The notes under the pieces: generated by a model
What the model saw: only the letters and a program-made list of their open reading frames with translations
What the model was told of the DNA's origin: nothing
Databases searched by the model: none
NCBI GenBank assembly: GCA_000613065.1
Contig: CBZS010000565.1
Location: forward strand, 1-39,217
From: Richelia intracellularis
GTDB lineage: Bacteria; Cyanobacteriota; Cyanobacteriia; Cyanobacteriales; Nostocaceae
Length of the DNA: 39,217 bases
Direction: 5' to 3'
Position numbers and translations under genes: made by a program
Shown: positions 18,061 through 27,413 of the stretch, in pieces
Numbering within the stretch: position 1 is the stretch's first letter
Layout: each line of letters starts with the position of its first letter

Positions 18061-18903
18061 TTAAGCTTCAGATGGTTCTATACGGGCATAAAATAAACCG
18101 CGGATTTTGACTTCTTCAGGTTCATCAGCACCTAAGTCAGTATCAGAAGGTTGTATGCTTTCAAAAGTACCGGCAATTTCGCCAGTAGAGCTATCTACCT
18201 TGGCAACAGACATGGAAATATTGCCATCTAGCACTGAGAAACTTTTTACATTGGCACGAGCGAGTTCTGTGTCATCAGCGTCAGCAGGAAGAGCTACAGC
18301 ATTGTCGTAGCCACTTGCAACACCTCTACCTTTAGGGTCGAGGAAAGTTGCACCACGGTAAGAAGGTACTCGGAAGGAACCTTTTAAGTCAGTGGAAGTA
18401 TTAATGCTAGTAATATCAGGTTGTGTTTGAGCAACTAAACCTTTGATAGTAAATAAGAATGGAATGCTTTCACCACCAGGAAGTCCGACTGTAATGGCTT
18501 GGAAGTCAAGCCCATCTTTTTCTTCAAAGGTGAGACTCTTATCTTGATTAATATTTAAGGGACCTTCAATATTCAGCAAAGAGTAAGCCTTGGTTGAGAA
18601 ACTTAATAATCTTCCGGGAACAAATTTTGCCTCTAGTCGTTTGTTTGTTGGTTCTTGTTTGACAAAGAAATTAGTGGGTTCTAAGCACATATCCTTGATA
18701 ACGTAGGATATATCACCGTCAATGGTAATAGAACCACGACTGATTTCAGATAGTTGGGGACATTTATTCGCTAAACCACTACCTTTTATTTGTTCATAGG
18801 TGAGGAATTCAGAATTAGCAATGTCGTCAGCAGCATCACTACAGGCTGTTAGAAAGCAGATGCACACGGCCAAAAGTGCAACAATTAGAGTACGAAACCT
18901 CAT
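18061..18903 (-). CDS. psbO: photosystem II manganese-stabilising protein PsbO
   Basis: PsbO is the 33-kDa extrinsic lumenal subunit that protects the oxygen-evolving Mn cluster. The signal peptide (MRFRTLIVALLAVCICFLTA) ends in a lipobox-like TAC. The mature part shows LTYEQIKGSGLANKCPQL, the disulphide cysteines in NKCPQL and DMCLEPTNF, GGESIPFLFTIKGLVA, GSFRVPSYRGATFLDPKGRG, GYDNAVALPA and the C-terminal KIRGLFYARIEP. The ATG at 18903 is preferred: GAGG precedes it with good spacing. A longer frame adds MRLRLRLT, encoded by a hexamer repeat. The 280-residue length is normal. It is intact, which implies a photosynthetic organism, and has its own terminator. Confidence 0.97.
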   Translation of the reverse strand: MRFRTLIVALLAVCICFLTACSDAADDIANSEFLTYEQIKGSGLANKCPQLSEISRGSITIDGDISYVIKDMCLEPTNFFVKQEPTNKRLEAKFVPGRLLSFSTKAYSLLNIEGPLNINQDKSLTFEEKDGLDFQAITVGLPGGESIPFLFTIKGLVAQTQPDITSINTSTDLKGSFRVPSYRGATFLDPKGRGVASGYDNAVALPADADDTELARANVKSFSVLDGNISMSVAKVDSSTGEIAGTFESIQPSDTDLGADEPEEVKIRGLFYARIEPSEA

Positions 18904-19574
18904 GGTCAACCTCAATCTCAATCTCAAAAATTAATATTTAACTGGTAAAACTGCACTAAAGTATTTATCTCTTGTGAGAATTTTGCCTCTAGAATAACCA
19001 CGCTATGCGAAGGTTGTTTCTGGTGTAAACCAGCAGTTTCACTCTTTGTGGCATTTCTATGCGTAGATAAGTACGCTCCAACACACAACTTTTCAGAGAA
19101 CAGATGACAAACTCCAGCTTGACTGGTTCTGGCATTGATTTTCTGTTAGGGTATTGCCCTGGTGTCGTTAATGTGTTGTGTATGTGTTGCCACTCACTAC
19201 ATATGCCCCATGATTTTATGGGTTGTTCAGCCAGATCATACGATTTTTTTTAACTCAAAATCAAAGTAGTCTGGTATTTACCCATAATTTTGCGATCGCA
19301 TTTCAAAGATGTGGCTTGATGATTCACCACAATACCATGCCTCATTCGTATCAATTCTCACCTTCACCTAGGATTTAAGCTAGTAAATATAAGTATAAAT
19401 GTTCTGGGTAAGCAGGGAAAGGAGAAATAAGCAGATAGACTTACTAAATCCGATGAATTAGTCAATATGTTAATTGCTACGGAATCAATGGGGTTTTCTC
19501 ATTGGTAAGTTTCATCTCAAACAAATAATACAAAAAAAATTTGATAAATTGAATTAAATTTTAGGTAAGATAGC
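18904..19574. other. psbO promoter region; hexamer repeat, no confident gene
   Basis: The first bases (about 18910-18927) are a CTCAAT hexamer repeated in tandem. A 48-codon minus frame (18989-19135, starting MPEPVKLEFVICSLKSCVLE) is conceivable but unsupported. A HIP1 GCGATCGC octamer lies near 19293. Confidence 0.4.
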
Positions 19575-19898
19575 ATGAATCAAGGTATTAAAATTGACTT
19601 AGAAGGTTTTCGTTGCCGGTTACAACAAATAGCAAATACAGTAGATGAAGTCGTAGGGGATTGCCAAGGTGACGCGATCGCTCTATTGGCTTTATTGAGA
19701 AAGTTAGAATATTTACATAGAGAGATACGTGATAATACGTTTCAATCTAGTTTGCCTAATAACCGTCAAGCACTTTATGCACTCCTCAAGGACATTGAGA
19801 CAGAGGGTGGATGGCCCTATATTGAAAGAATGAAGTTACAAAAGTTTTTAAGTAATTTGACCACAGAAAATGGTAGTGAGAATATTGACAAAACTTGA
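19575..19898 (+). CDS. small hypothetical protein, 107 residues
   Basis: Starts MNQGIKIDLEGFRCRLQQIA and is acidic and helical throughout, with LLALLRKLEYLHREIRDNTF and IETEGGWPYIERMKLQKFL. There is no signal peptide, membrane helix or known motif. Codon use and amino acid composition look like a real gene, and a HIP1 site lies inside it. It is the only plus-strand gene between psbO and the WD40 gene, and converges on the latter. I do not recognise a function. Confidence 0.65.
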   Translation: MNQGIKIDLEGFRCRLQQIANTVDEVVGDCQGDAIALLALLRKLEYLHREIRDNTFQSSLPNNRQALYALLKDIETEGGWPYIERMKLQKFLSNLTTENGSENIDKT

Positions 19899-20067
19899 CG
19901 AGATTGAAGAGTGATGAGCAAGAATAGATATTAGGCTGTACCTACTTGGAAATCTATATTTTTTAGTAGAGCAACTATTTAGTCTTCAAAAAGAGGACTT
20001 GGGTTATCAGACAGGGAATTATGTTCTTTGACAAAATCCAAGTTCCAATATAAATGATAGATGGGTT

Positions 20068-23000
20068 TTAATGACCTTTAAGAATCCCCTCACACAACAT
20101 CCGCTCTTCCCTTTCTAGATTGTGGTTATGCTGGAGATAGTTTTTGACCCAGCTGCAACCACGTCCTAACAAATCATTCATGTCCAAATTCCACAAAATG
20201 ATTTTGTTGTCGTCACCGGCAGATGCTAAAGTTTGACCATCAGGACTGAAACTAATACTTAACACGGGGGCATTATGTCCATTGAGGGTTTTGATCAACT
20301 TACCCTCTAGGCTCCACAATTTTACGGTACTATCCCAACTAGCTGCGGCTAAAATTTCTCCATTGGGACTGAATGTAACGGCATTCACGCTATCACTGTA
20401 GCCCTTTAATAAAGTTTTTAATAGTTTACCGTCCCAGTTCCAAAGCTTGACTGTATTATCCCAACTAGCTGAAGCTAGTAAACGATCTTTGGGACTGAAA
20501 CTAACACCCAATACCCAACTTTTGTGGGGTGAGAAAGTGTTTAGTAAAGTTCCATCTCTTCGCCAAAGTTTAACAGTTTGGTCATCGCTGGCAGAAGCAA
20601 TAATTTGGCTATCAGGACTAAAGCTGACATGATTTACTCGATCGCTATGTCCTTTGAGGGTACTAATTAAATTACCTTGCAAGTCCCAAATTTTTACTGT
20701 TTTGTCCTTACTAGCTGAAGCAAGTAACTGACCATTGGGGCTAAAGGTAACACTCATAATACTATCTGTATGCCCTGGTAGGGTTTTGAGTAGTTTCCCG
20801 TTGTGATTCCACAGCTTGATAGTGCGATCGTAACTAGCTGACGCTAATACTTGTCCATCGGGGGAAAAAGCAACACTAGCTACTCTATCTTTATGTCCGG
20901 TTAAAGTTTTATAAAGTTTAGTGCTAACTTGACTATGATTACTCAAATATTTTTGCCATAGTTTGATAGTACGATCACCACTACTGGAGGCTAGTAGTTT
21001 ACCATCTGGGCTCCAACTCAGGTTCAGAACCTGGTCTTTATGTCCTGGGAGAGTTGCTAATTTGGGAGGGTATAAACTCCAGATTTTAATACTTTTGTCG
21101 TAACTAGCTGAAGCCAAAAGCTGATTATTAGAACTGAAAGATAAACTCGCGACCGCGTCACTATGTCCTTTTAAAGTCTTGACTAAAGTCCTATTTTTGG
21201 CATTCCACAAATAAATCATGTTGTCATCACCTCCAGAAGCGAGGTATTGACCATCAGGACTAAATTTTAGGCTCCAAATCACACTAGCGTCTTGTTTCAA
21301 GGTGCTTTGGCGAATAAAACCTTGACCATTATCTTTTCTGAGCCAAAGCTTTACGGTTTTATCCCTTCCAGCAGTAGCCACATTATTACCATCTGGACTA
21401 AAAGTAACGTTAGTCACGCCACCTTGGTGCTCTGCTAATGTGGCAACTAGAGTCCCATCCCGTTGCCAAATTTTTACAGTTTTGTCTTCGCTAGCAGATG
21501 CTAATAATTGACCATCGGGACTAAAGCTAACCCAGTTCACCCAGTCTTGATGTCCCCCCATGGTTTGGATTAATCTTCCATCTAGACTCCAAAGTTTAAT
21601 GGTTCCATCCTTACTAGCGGTTGCCAACTCCTTTCCACTTGGGCTGATATTAACGCTGTAAACCCAGTCTTCATGCGCAGTTAAGGTTATTTCTGGTTGC
21701 GAGCTAAACTCTCTTGTGGTGGGATTCCTGCGCCAAATTTTTACGGTATTGTCTAAACTCGCGGAGGCTATAATTTGGGAATCAGGGCTGAAACTCAGAC
21801 TAGTCACCGCATCATTATGACCATTGAGAGTTTGTAACAAAGTTCCATCGGGTCGCCAAATTTTAATTGTGCGATCGCGGCTACCGGAAGCGATTAATTG
21901 ACCATCAGGGCTAAAACTCACCCCCCAGACTATTTCACTATGTCCCTCTAAGCGGTTTAGTTCCTTTACTCCAAATACAGCCTGTTGCAGAGCTGTTACC
22001 ACCCGCATGCGGGTTTCTGGTTCTACCCTGGAGGACTGTTGTAATTGTCTCCAGGCACGTAAACTTTCTAATAAGGCATCAAATTCCTTATTGGAGGCAA
22101 ACAAAGCCTCAGAGGCAGCCGTCAAAGCGCTGATTTTTAAGTTACTTTCACTGCTTTCTGCCCGGATACTCTGCCGCATGGCGGCTCGTTTCTGTAAATC
22201 TGCTTGCCACCATAAACCAGCAATTACCGATGACATCATTGCCAACACTGCACCCACTAGCCGCGCTTCCTTGAGTCGTTTTTTTAGGATAGTGGTAAGT
22301 TTATCTTGGCTAATTTTCCTAGCGATTTCCGCTTGGCTTTTTTCCAACCTTACCCTTTCTAACTCCGCTACCATGCCGTGATTTTTCTTCTGACGTATGG
22401 GTTCTAGCAAATAATCATGAACCAATTGATAGCGATCGCCAGTCTCTTCTCGCATGCGCAACACCAGACCGGAATCCACCAACAAATCTAAAATTAATTC
22501 CCAGGAGTAATTACATTTATGTGCCGCATCTGGATCGGTGATAATAGCTAACGCTAATTCTTGCTTAGTTTTTAGAGGTCTTGTACCTTTGCGATCGGTT
22601 AATTCAAACAGCAATTGCCAACTGACTTCTTCATTTTCCCGACCACAATCTTTTATAACTTCCCCTAACCAGCGAGCAACTAGTCTTTTAACTCCTCCAC
22701 TATGCTGATATTGGCGTAATGTAGTGATGTTTTCTGCTTGGAGTTGAGCCCCTACTATTTGTAATTCAATGGGGTGGACATTTCCAGTATTTTTAGCTAA
22801 ATCTTTGACCAACTGCTGAATTAAATCATGATTCAATTCAAAATGAGAGGGTTGTGTCAAACTATGAATAATTCCTTGTGCATCTTGAATCGAAAAATTA
22901 CCTAAATAATAGCGAATATCTTTATCTAAGATATTTTTATTAATTATTCCTAAACCATCTTCTACATTACTTGTATTTCGACTCAGCCGTTCAATTTCTA

Positions 23001-25056
23001 ATAAATAATGTAAATAGTCTTCCCGCAATGATATAATGACTTTTACATAAGGTATATTTAAGCAGTTGCAAAATAAATCATAGAATTCTTTTCTCTTATT
23101 TGCGTCTTTGACAACAAAAAACAATTCTTCAAATTGGTCAAAGACCAAAACCACAGTGTAGTGATTTTCTGCTAATAATTTTATTTTTTCTACAATCTTG
23201 CTAGATGTGGACTCTAAAGGTACAGTCAAATCTGTTTGTGCTAAAGTCTGACTTAAACTACGACCTAAAGCTGCTACCCAATCACTATAGACAGATAAAA
23301 TGATTGGTAAAGGAATCCTGCCTCCAATCACCTGTTGCCTTAAAGCTGGTAATAAACCTGCTTTAAGAATAGAACTTTTCCCAACTCCAGAGGGCCCATG
23401 AATGACGGTTAATTTATAGTCAGCACGACTAATTCTTTCTATTAATTGATTAACATCCTGTTGTCTACCAGAATTAGAAATTTCTTGTGCCACATCCTCT
23501 CGCATCAAAGATACAGTTGGTGATTGAATGGCGGGGTTAATTCTATAACGTTGAGGCCGTAATTGATTTGCCCCGATAAAAGCCCGAAAACCATACTGAT
23601 GTTCGACCTGGATTTTTTCCTGCTTGAGTCTAAAAGCTTCTAAATAATTGTGGCGGTCAAAGAAATAGAGGTTACGTAACTCTTCAACAATCTCCAGATA
23701 CAGAGATGGCTCATACTGTAATTCACAAACTACTTTTGCCCATTCTAAATTATTAACCGCTTCTTCCCATTCTCCTAAATGACGTTGAGCACGTCCCAAT
23801 AATAAAAGATATCGACTTTCTTGTTGACGGGAAACATCGGCGGCTGCTTCTGATAAAGAAAGAGCCATATTGGCTAATTCATAAACTTTTAACCAGTCGG
23901 ACTTTGCAGCAGCAACGGTAGCCAAAAAACCATAATTTTGGGCTAATTGAGCTTTTTGTTGGGGTTTCTCGTGAATTTTTAAGGCAAATTTTGCTAGTTG
24001 ACCCAACTCATCCCAAATCTCCAGTTTCTGTAACATTTCACAGGCGGGCACAATAAATTTGGCAACTAAATCTGTTTGGCGTGCTGCTTGTAAAACTGCC
24101 ACACATTGTTTGAACCACAATAGGGCTTTTTGCCAATGACTACGACTTTTTGGCGGTTGTAGTTCAGCCATACGACGATAGCACAAGCCTAAATGAAATA
24201 GTACTATTGCTTTACGAACAATAGGGCATGCTAATGGATAATTTTCGGGGATATCTTCCTCTTTCCTAATTTCTTGCTGCCAAATTTCTAAGCTGCTATG
24301 GAAGTGATTTAAAGCAGTTTCAATTTCGTCATTGGCATATCCATCCCTGCCTAAAACAAATTCTAAACTGGCTTCTAATTTAGGCGCTAATTTAACTTTA
24401 TAAAGACGTAGTAAATCATTACGTGCCGCCTCGATTTCTCGACGATGTTGAGATGATGGATCTAAATCAAGAGCAGCATTGGGTACAAATTTATCAGTTC
24501 CTGCTGCTAAAACTTGGGAGAATAGATTATCTGTTTGTTGCTGAACTAAATTAATTAAGTCGGCTTGCTCCATTTCAAACTTAATTGTGGTTGCTGCCCA
24601 ACTTTTGAAATCTGGAGCCAATCGAGAAAGGGATGTAGCAACTTCATCTGTGAGCCACAAGATTATAGGGAAAGGAAAAGTGGCAGAATAAATATCTCTG
24701 GCTTGATTGATTCCGGTGAGTAAATCTTCAAGAAATAAGTTAGTATCTAAGCCAAAAACTGTGACAGATGATGGGAAAGAATCTGTTGCCACCGCAGGAT
24801 GATCTAAATATAGCTCCCTCACAATAGTGGTGTGGAGCACTCTTGTAGATGGTTCTAGGAATAGTTCCCGCAGGTATAGGCTTTTGGTTACAGCACGCAG
24901 ATTGTCCAACATTCTCTGACGTAACTGCCGATAATTACAACGGACAAGAATCAAAGCAAATTGACCCTTGGAAAGCTCGATGGCTCGAATCAATCTTTGC
25001 AGAGAACGCTGATTATCTGTGGCAATATTTGCTGTTGTTAATTTACAATCCGTCAT
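20068..25056 (-). CDS. STAND-type ATPase with TPR-like helices and 14 WD40 repeats
   Basis: A 1662-residue protein. Residues 1-230 form an unassigned alpha/beta domain (FALILVRCNYRQLRQRML, PFPIILWLTDEVATSL) reminiscent of nucleotide-binding effector or sensor domains. Residues 230-500 are TPR-like helices (AIVLFHLGLCYRRMAEL, LLLLGRAQRHLGEWEEAVN). A NACHT/nSTAND ATPase follows, with Walker A GPSGVGKSS near 553 and Walker B VVLVFDQFEELFF near 635. A coiled segment and one hydrophobic helix near 932 (LVGAVLAMMSSVIAGLWW) come next, then 14 WD40 repeats (about 1035-1630), enough for two seven-bladed propellers. Every repeat is intact. The family links ligand sensing by WD40 to ATP-driven oligomerisation; the output is unknown. 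It lies 36 bases after the AAA ATPase gene and is likely co-transcribed with it. Confidence 0.93.
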   Translation of the reverse strand: MTDCKLTTANIATDNQRSLQRLIRAIELSKGQFALILVRCNYRQLRQRMLDNLRAVTKSLYLRELFLEPSTRVLHTTIVRELYLDHPAVATDSFPSSVTVFGLDTNLFLEDLLTGINQARDIYSATFPFPIILWLTDEVATSLSRLAPDFKSWAATTIKFEMEQADLINLVQQQTDNLFSQVLAAGTDKFVPNAALDLDPSSQHRREIEAARNDLLRLYKVKLAPKLEASLEFVLGRDGYANDEIETALNHFHSSLEIWQQEIRKEEDIPENYPLACPIVRKAIVLFHLGLCYRRMAELQPPKSRSHWQKALLWFKQCVAVLQAARQTDLVAKFIVPACEMLQKLEIWDELGQLAKFALKIHEKPQQKAQLAQNYGFLATVAAAKSDWLKVYELANMALSLSEAAADVSRQQESRYLLLLGRAQRHLGEWEEAVNNLEWAKVVCELQYEPSLYLEIVEELRNLYFFDRHNYLEAFRLKQEKIQVEHQYGFRAFIGANQLRPQRYRINPAIQSPTVSLMREDVAQEISNSGRQQDVNQLIERISRADYKLTVIHGPSGVGKSSILKAGLLPALRQQVIGGRIPLPIILSVYSDWVAALGRSLSQTLAQTDLTVPLESTSSKIVEKIKLLAENHYTVVLVFDQFEELFFVVKDANKRKEFYDLFCNCLNIPYVKVIISLREDYLHYLLEIERLSRNTSNVEDGLGIINKNILDKDIRYYLGNFSIQDAQGIIHSLTQPSHFELNHDLIQQLVKDLAKNTGNVHPIELQIVGAQLQAENITTLRQYQHSGGVKRLVARWLGEVIKDCGRENEEVSWQLLFELTDRKGTRPLKTKQELALAIITDPDAAHKCNYSWELILDLLVDSGLVLRMREETGDRYQLVHDYLLEPIRQKKNHGMVAELERVRLEKSQAEIARKISQDKLTTILKKRLKEARLVGAVLAMMSSVIAGLWWQADLQKRAAMRQSIRAESSESNLKISALTAASEALFASNKEFDALLESLRAWRQLQQSSRVEPETRMRVVTALQQAVFGVKELNRLEGHSEIVWGVSFSPDGQLIASGSRDRTIKIWRPDGTLLQTLNGHNDAVTSLSFSPDSQIIASASLDNTVKIWRRNPTTREFSSQPEITLTAHEDWVYSVNISPSGKELATASKDGTIKLWSLDGRLIQTMGGHQDWVNWVSFSPDGQLLASASEDKTVKIWQRDGTLVATLAEHQGGVTNVTFSPDGNNVATAGRDKTVKLWLRKDNGQGFIRQSTLKQDASVIWSLKFSPDGQYLASGGDDNMIYLWNAKNRTLVKTLKGHSDAVASLSFSSNNQLLASASYDKSIKIWSLYPPKLATLPGHKDQVLNLSWSPDGKLLASSSGDRTIKLWQKYLSNHSQVSTKLYKTLTGHKDRVASVAFSPDGQVLASASYDRTIKLWNHNGKLLKTLPGHTDSIMSVTFSPNGQLLASASKDKTVKIWDLQGNLISTLKGHSDRVNHVSFSPDSQIIASASDDQTVKLWRRDGTLLNTFSPHKSWVLGVSFSPKDRLLASASWDNTVKLWNWDGKLLKTLLKGYSDSVNAVTFSPNGEILAAASWDSTVKLWSLEGKLIKTLNGHNAPVLSISFSPDGQTLASAGDDNKIILWNLDMNDLLGRGCSWVKNYLQHNHNLEREERMLCEGILKGH

Positions 25057-25092
25057 AGCTCACAATCTAACTACATTAACAAGAATTGCATT

Positions 25093-26481
25093 CTAAAAGG
25101 TATAATTTCTGGCAATGGGGTGATTTGCCAGAGAATCTAGCAAGGTTTGATCTGATAGGTCTTGGTCTTGCCAAGCAAGGACTTGTTCCGTTTCCCCTAA
25201 AGCCGGACTTATACCAAACCATCGACCTTGGCGATCGCGGTATTCAAAGACAAACATACTTCGCAAGAGCCTTTGATATTCTGTCTCTCCTTTGAGGTTT
25301 TGTTGATGAACTAATTCGTACAACAAATCCCACTCTTCTTTATTAATGGCTAACAGCAAATCATCACGATAATCTTTAATCACTGCTTCTAAGCAATCTC
25401 TCGCAAAAGGAGGGTCTTGCCTTTGCAAACAGCTATACAACAATCCCAGTAAATTACGAATGTGACCACCACTAATGCGACATAAACGATCCAAAGTTTG
25501 GCATTCATCAAATAATTCGGGGATAAGCTCTAATCTTTGATGGGGTGGAATTTCTGGGAATGCCCTAGTTAACAATAATTGCCGTAGTAGGGAAATACCT
25601 GGCCCGTGGTCCCTGCCATCCCGTTGCCGCACTTGCACCATGGGTAACACTTTGGGAGCAATACCTCCCCCCAGGCGATTTTTCAGAGCTTCATACTCTT
25701 TAGAAAAAATTAGAGCTAGGGGAATTGTATATACCAAGTGGCAATTTAATCTCCGTAATTGCTCCCCGCGATCAATAAACAAATATTCTGGTTGCGATCG
25801 CCCAGATGCAAGGGGACGCATATCAACTCTGTCTAAGTTATCAACAATAACTACTAGCCCTTTTTGACCCCTTTGCTTTAATACTTGAACCGCTCGATCT
25901 AAGACTTCATCATTAATTGCTTGCAATATACTATTGGTACGAGGTTCTAGATATTGCCGCAACTGATTACGTGTCTGAGGGCTATCCTTAGCTTTAGCAC
26001 TAATTTTGGCAATACCTACAGATAACTCCGCTTGTGCAGCAATCGGCGTTTGCAAGAATTCGCCAATTTCTTGGAATAGATTTGCAAAATAACCAGGTTT
26101 TAGATTGATATCAATATTTTCTAGGCTAATACTTACCTGACGTGCCACACTCAGCAGAATATCGCTAATATCAATATCCGCCATATCTAGGTCTTGGCTA
26201 GATTCAAAATAAACCACATGAAATCCAGCTGTTTCTAACTCTGATTTTAGGCGTTGTAGCTCAGTGGATTTTCCACAACCAATATGACCTGTAAATAACT
26301 GACAAGTTGGCTCATCTGGAGAAATACGTGTAATAGTACGTTGCAACTCTTCGACGATTTTGCAACCACGGACATCAGAAAAATCTATATAGTATAGCCT
26401 ATCCGCAATATCACCCATAACTAGAGTTTTACTGGGATTACAGGCCTTAAAAAAACGTGATAAATTAAGTGTTGTTTTCAT
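25093..26481 (-). CDS. AAA/ORC-like P-loop ATPase paired with the WD40 protein
   Basis: About 462 residues from the ATG at 26481 (MKTTLNLSRFFKACNPSKTL); the longer start at 26514 adds 11 residues. Walker A is LFTGHIGCGKSTELQRL near 62-70. Walker B is GLVVIVDNLDRVD near 206. A sensor-like region HLVYTIPLALIFS follows, and then RLCRISGGHIRNLLGLLYSC, which resembles the winged-helix lid of ORC/Cdc6 or STAND ATPases. There is no membrane helix. It is the first gene of a two-gene unit with the WD40 ATPase 36 bases downstream. Such pairs recur in filamentous cyanobacteria as far as I know, but their function is not established. Possible roles are signal relay, or activation of the large partner. 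Confidence 0.88.
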   Translation of the reverse strand: MKTTLNLSRFFKACNPSKTLVMGDIADRLYYIDFSDVRGCKIVEELQRTITRISPDEPTCQLFTGHIGCGKSTELQRLKSELETAGFHVVYFESSQDLDMADIDISDILLSVARQVSISLENIDINLKPGYFANLFQEIGEFLQTPIAAQAELSVGIAKISAKAKDSPQTRNQLRQYLEPRTNSILQAINDEVLDRAVQVLKQRGQKGLVVIVDNLDRVDMRPLASGRSQPEYLFIDRGEQLRRLNCHLVYTIPLALIFSKEYEALKNRLGGGIAPKVLPMVQVRQRDGRDHGPGISLLRQLLLTRAFPEIPPHQRLELIPELFDECQTLDRLCRISGGHIRNLLGLLYSCLQRQDPPFARDCLEAVIKDYRDDLLLAINKEEWDLLYELVHQQNLKGETEYQRLLRSMFVFEYRDRQGRWFGISPALGETEQVLAWQDQDLSDQTLLDSLANHPIARNYTF

Positions 26482-27413
26482 GTAGATGCAGATCAATTTG
26501 TATTTGATATACAAATGTTTTTAGCACTGATAGCCTTGCAAAAGATGTTGTTGCTATTTTGACTTTATGTGCGTCAGTCTTTTTCTCTTTCCCCTGAATC
26601 GTTGATTGTCACATCCCGGACATGGTGGCAATCAATTGATCATGTTTAAAAATAAGAAAATATACTTGATTTACGATTTGAGTGAGATGTTTTTTAGACT
26701 AAATCCTCTTTAGATGAAGGTTTCATGTCTATCCAAGCAGTCAATTTCTAGGGACGAAACTGTGAAACTACTTAGTCAATACCGATGGGTCAACGTATAT
26801 CAAATAATTTTTTCTATATTTTGTCAACAGTCTTAGAGTATATATTCGGATTTTTGTAATTGGCAATTTATGGGTATAGTAAATTACGTTTTAAAGGATA
26901 CTTTATATATATATATATGGCGAATTTTTGGTAGACGTTTTTTTTTCGCAACCGAGAAATTACGGATATAATTAGAATTATTCTAAATTTTTTTTCATCG
27001 TTACAAGCAGCTTAAAGGCTTAATCACTGTAATATTTTGTATAATTATTGACTAAAATATACCCGTGTTTACCACCTTAATGGTAACACTCATGACATCA
27101 CCAATAAAAAGCCATACCACAATTCTTTAATATATAGTATTTTATATCGTCCATTAATAAAATTGGCGTTGCTGAATCAGGGGATGATTTCACTCAATTT
27201 TCAAGGATTTATCAATGGTTTCAAACGCTAATTCATCCCGCACTTATGCAACGCTGTAAAATTTACATATTCTTACGTTAAAGTGTTACTAAACTGCTAA
27301 AGACATAATAAAATTAGCATTTTTCATGTCAATGGCCATTTATGCAGTAAATCATTAAAGTTTTAGGGATAGTCAAAACTTTTACTTTGAGTTGAAAGTA
27401 GCAAGAGGTTTGT
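26482..27413. other. 932-bp gene-free region between the ATPase unit and ftsQ
   Basis: Very AT-rich, including an AT dinucleotide run near 26907-26920. It contains one copy of the 91-bp MITE-like repeat (27165-27255) and must hold promoters for both the ATPase unit (minus) and ftsQ (plus). No coding frame is convincing. Confidence 0.5.
27165..27255. repeat. 91-bp MITE-like repeat, copy 1
   Basis: Begins GGCGTTGCTGAATCAGGGGA and ends ATGCAACGCT. The outer about 22 bases form imperfect inverted repeats (GGCGTTGC..GGGATGA facing TCATCCC..GCAACGC). It differs from copy 2 at 30014 at about five positions and is in the same orientation. No coding capacity. Its rightmost end, read in reverse, resembles the end of the IS1 remnant at 28458. 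Confidence 0.85.

Noticed and set aside
18989-19135. 48-codon minus frame MPEPVKLEFVICSLKSCVLE upstream of psbO
   Set aside because: Composition is plausible but there is no ribosome binding site or recognisable family; length is within chance.
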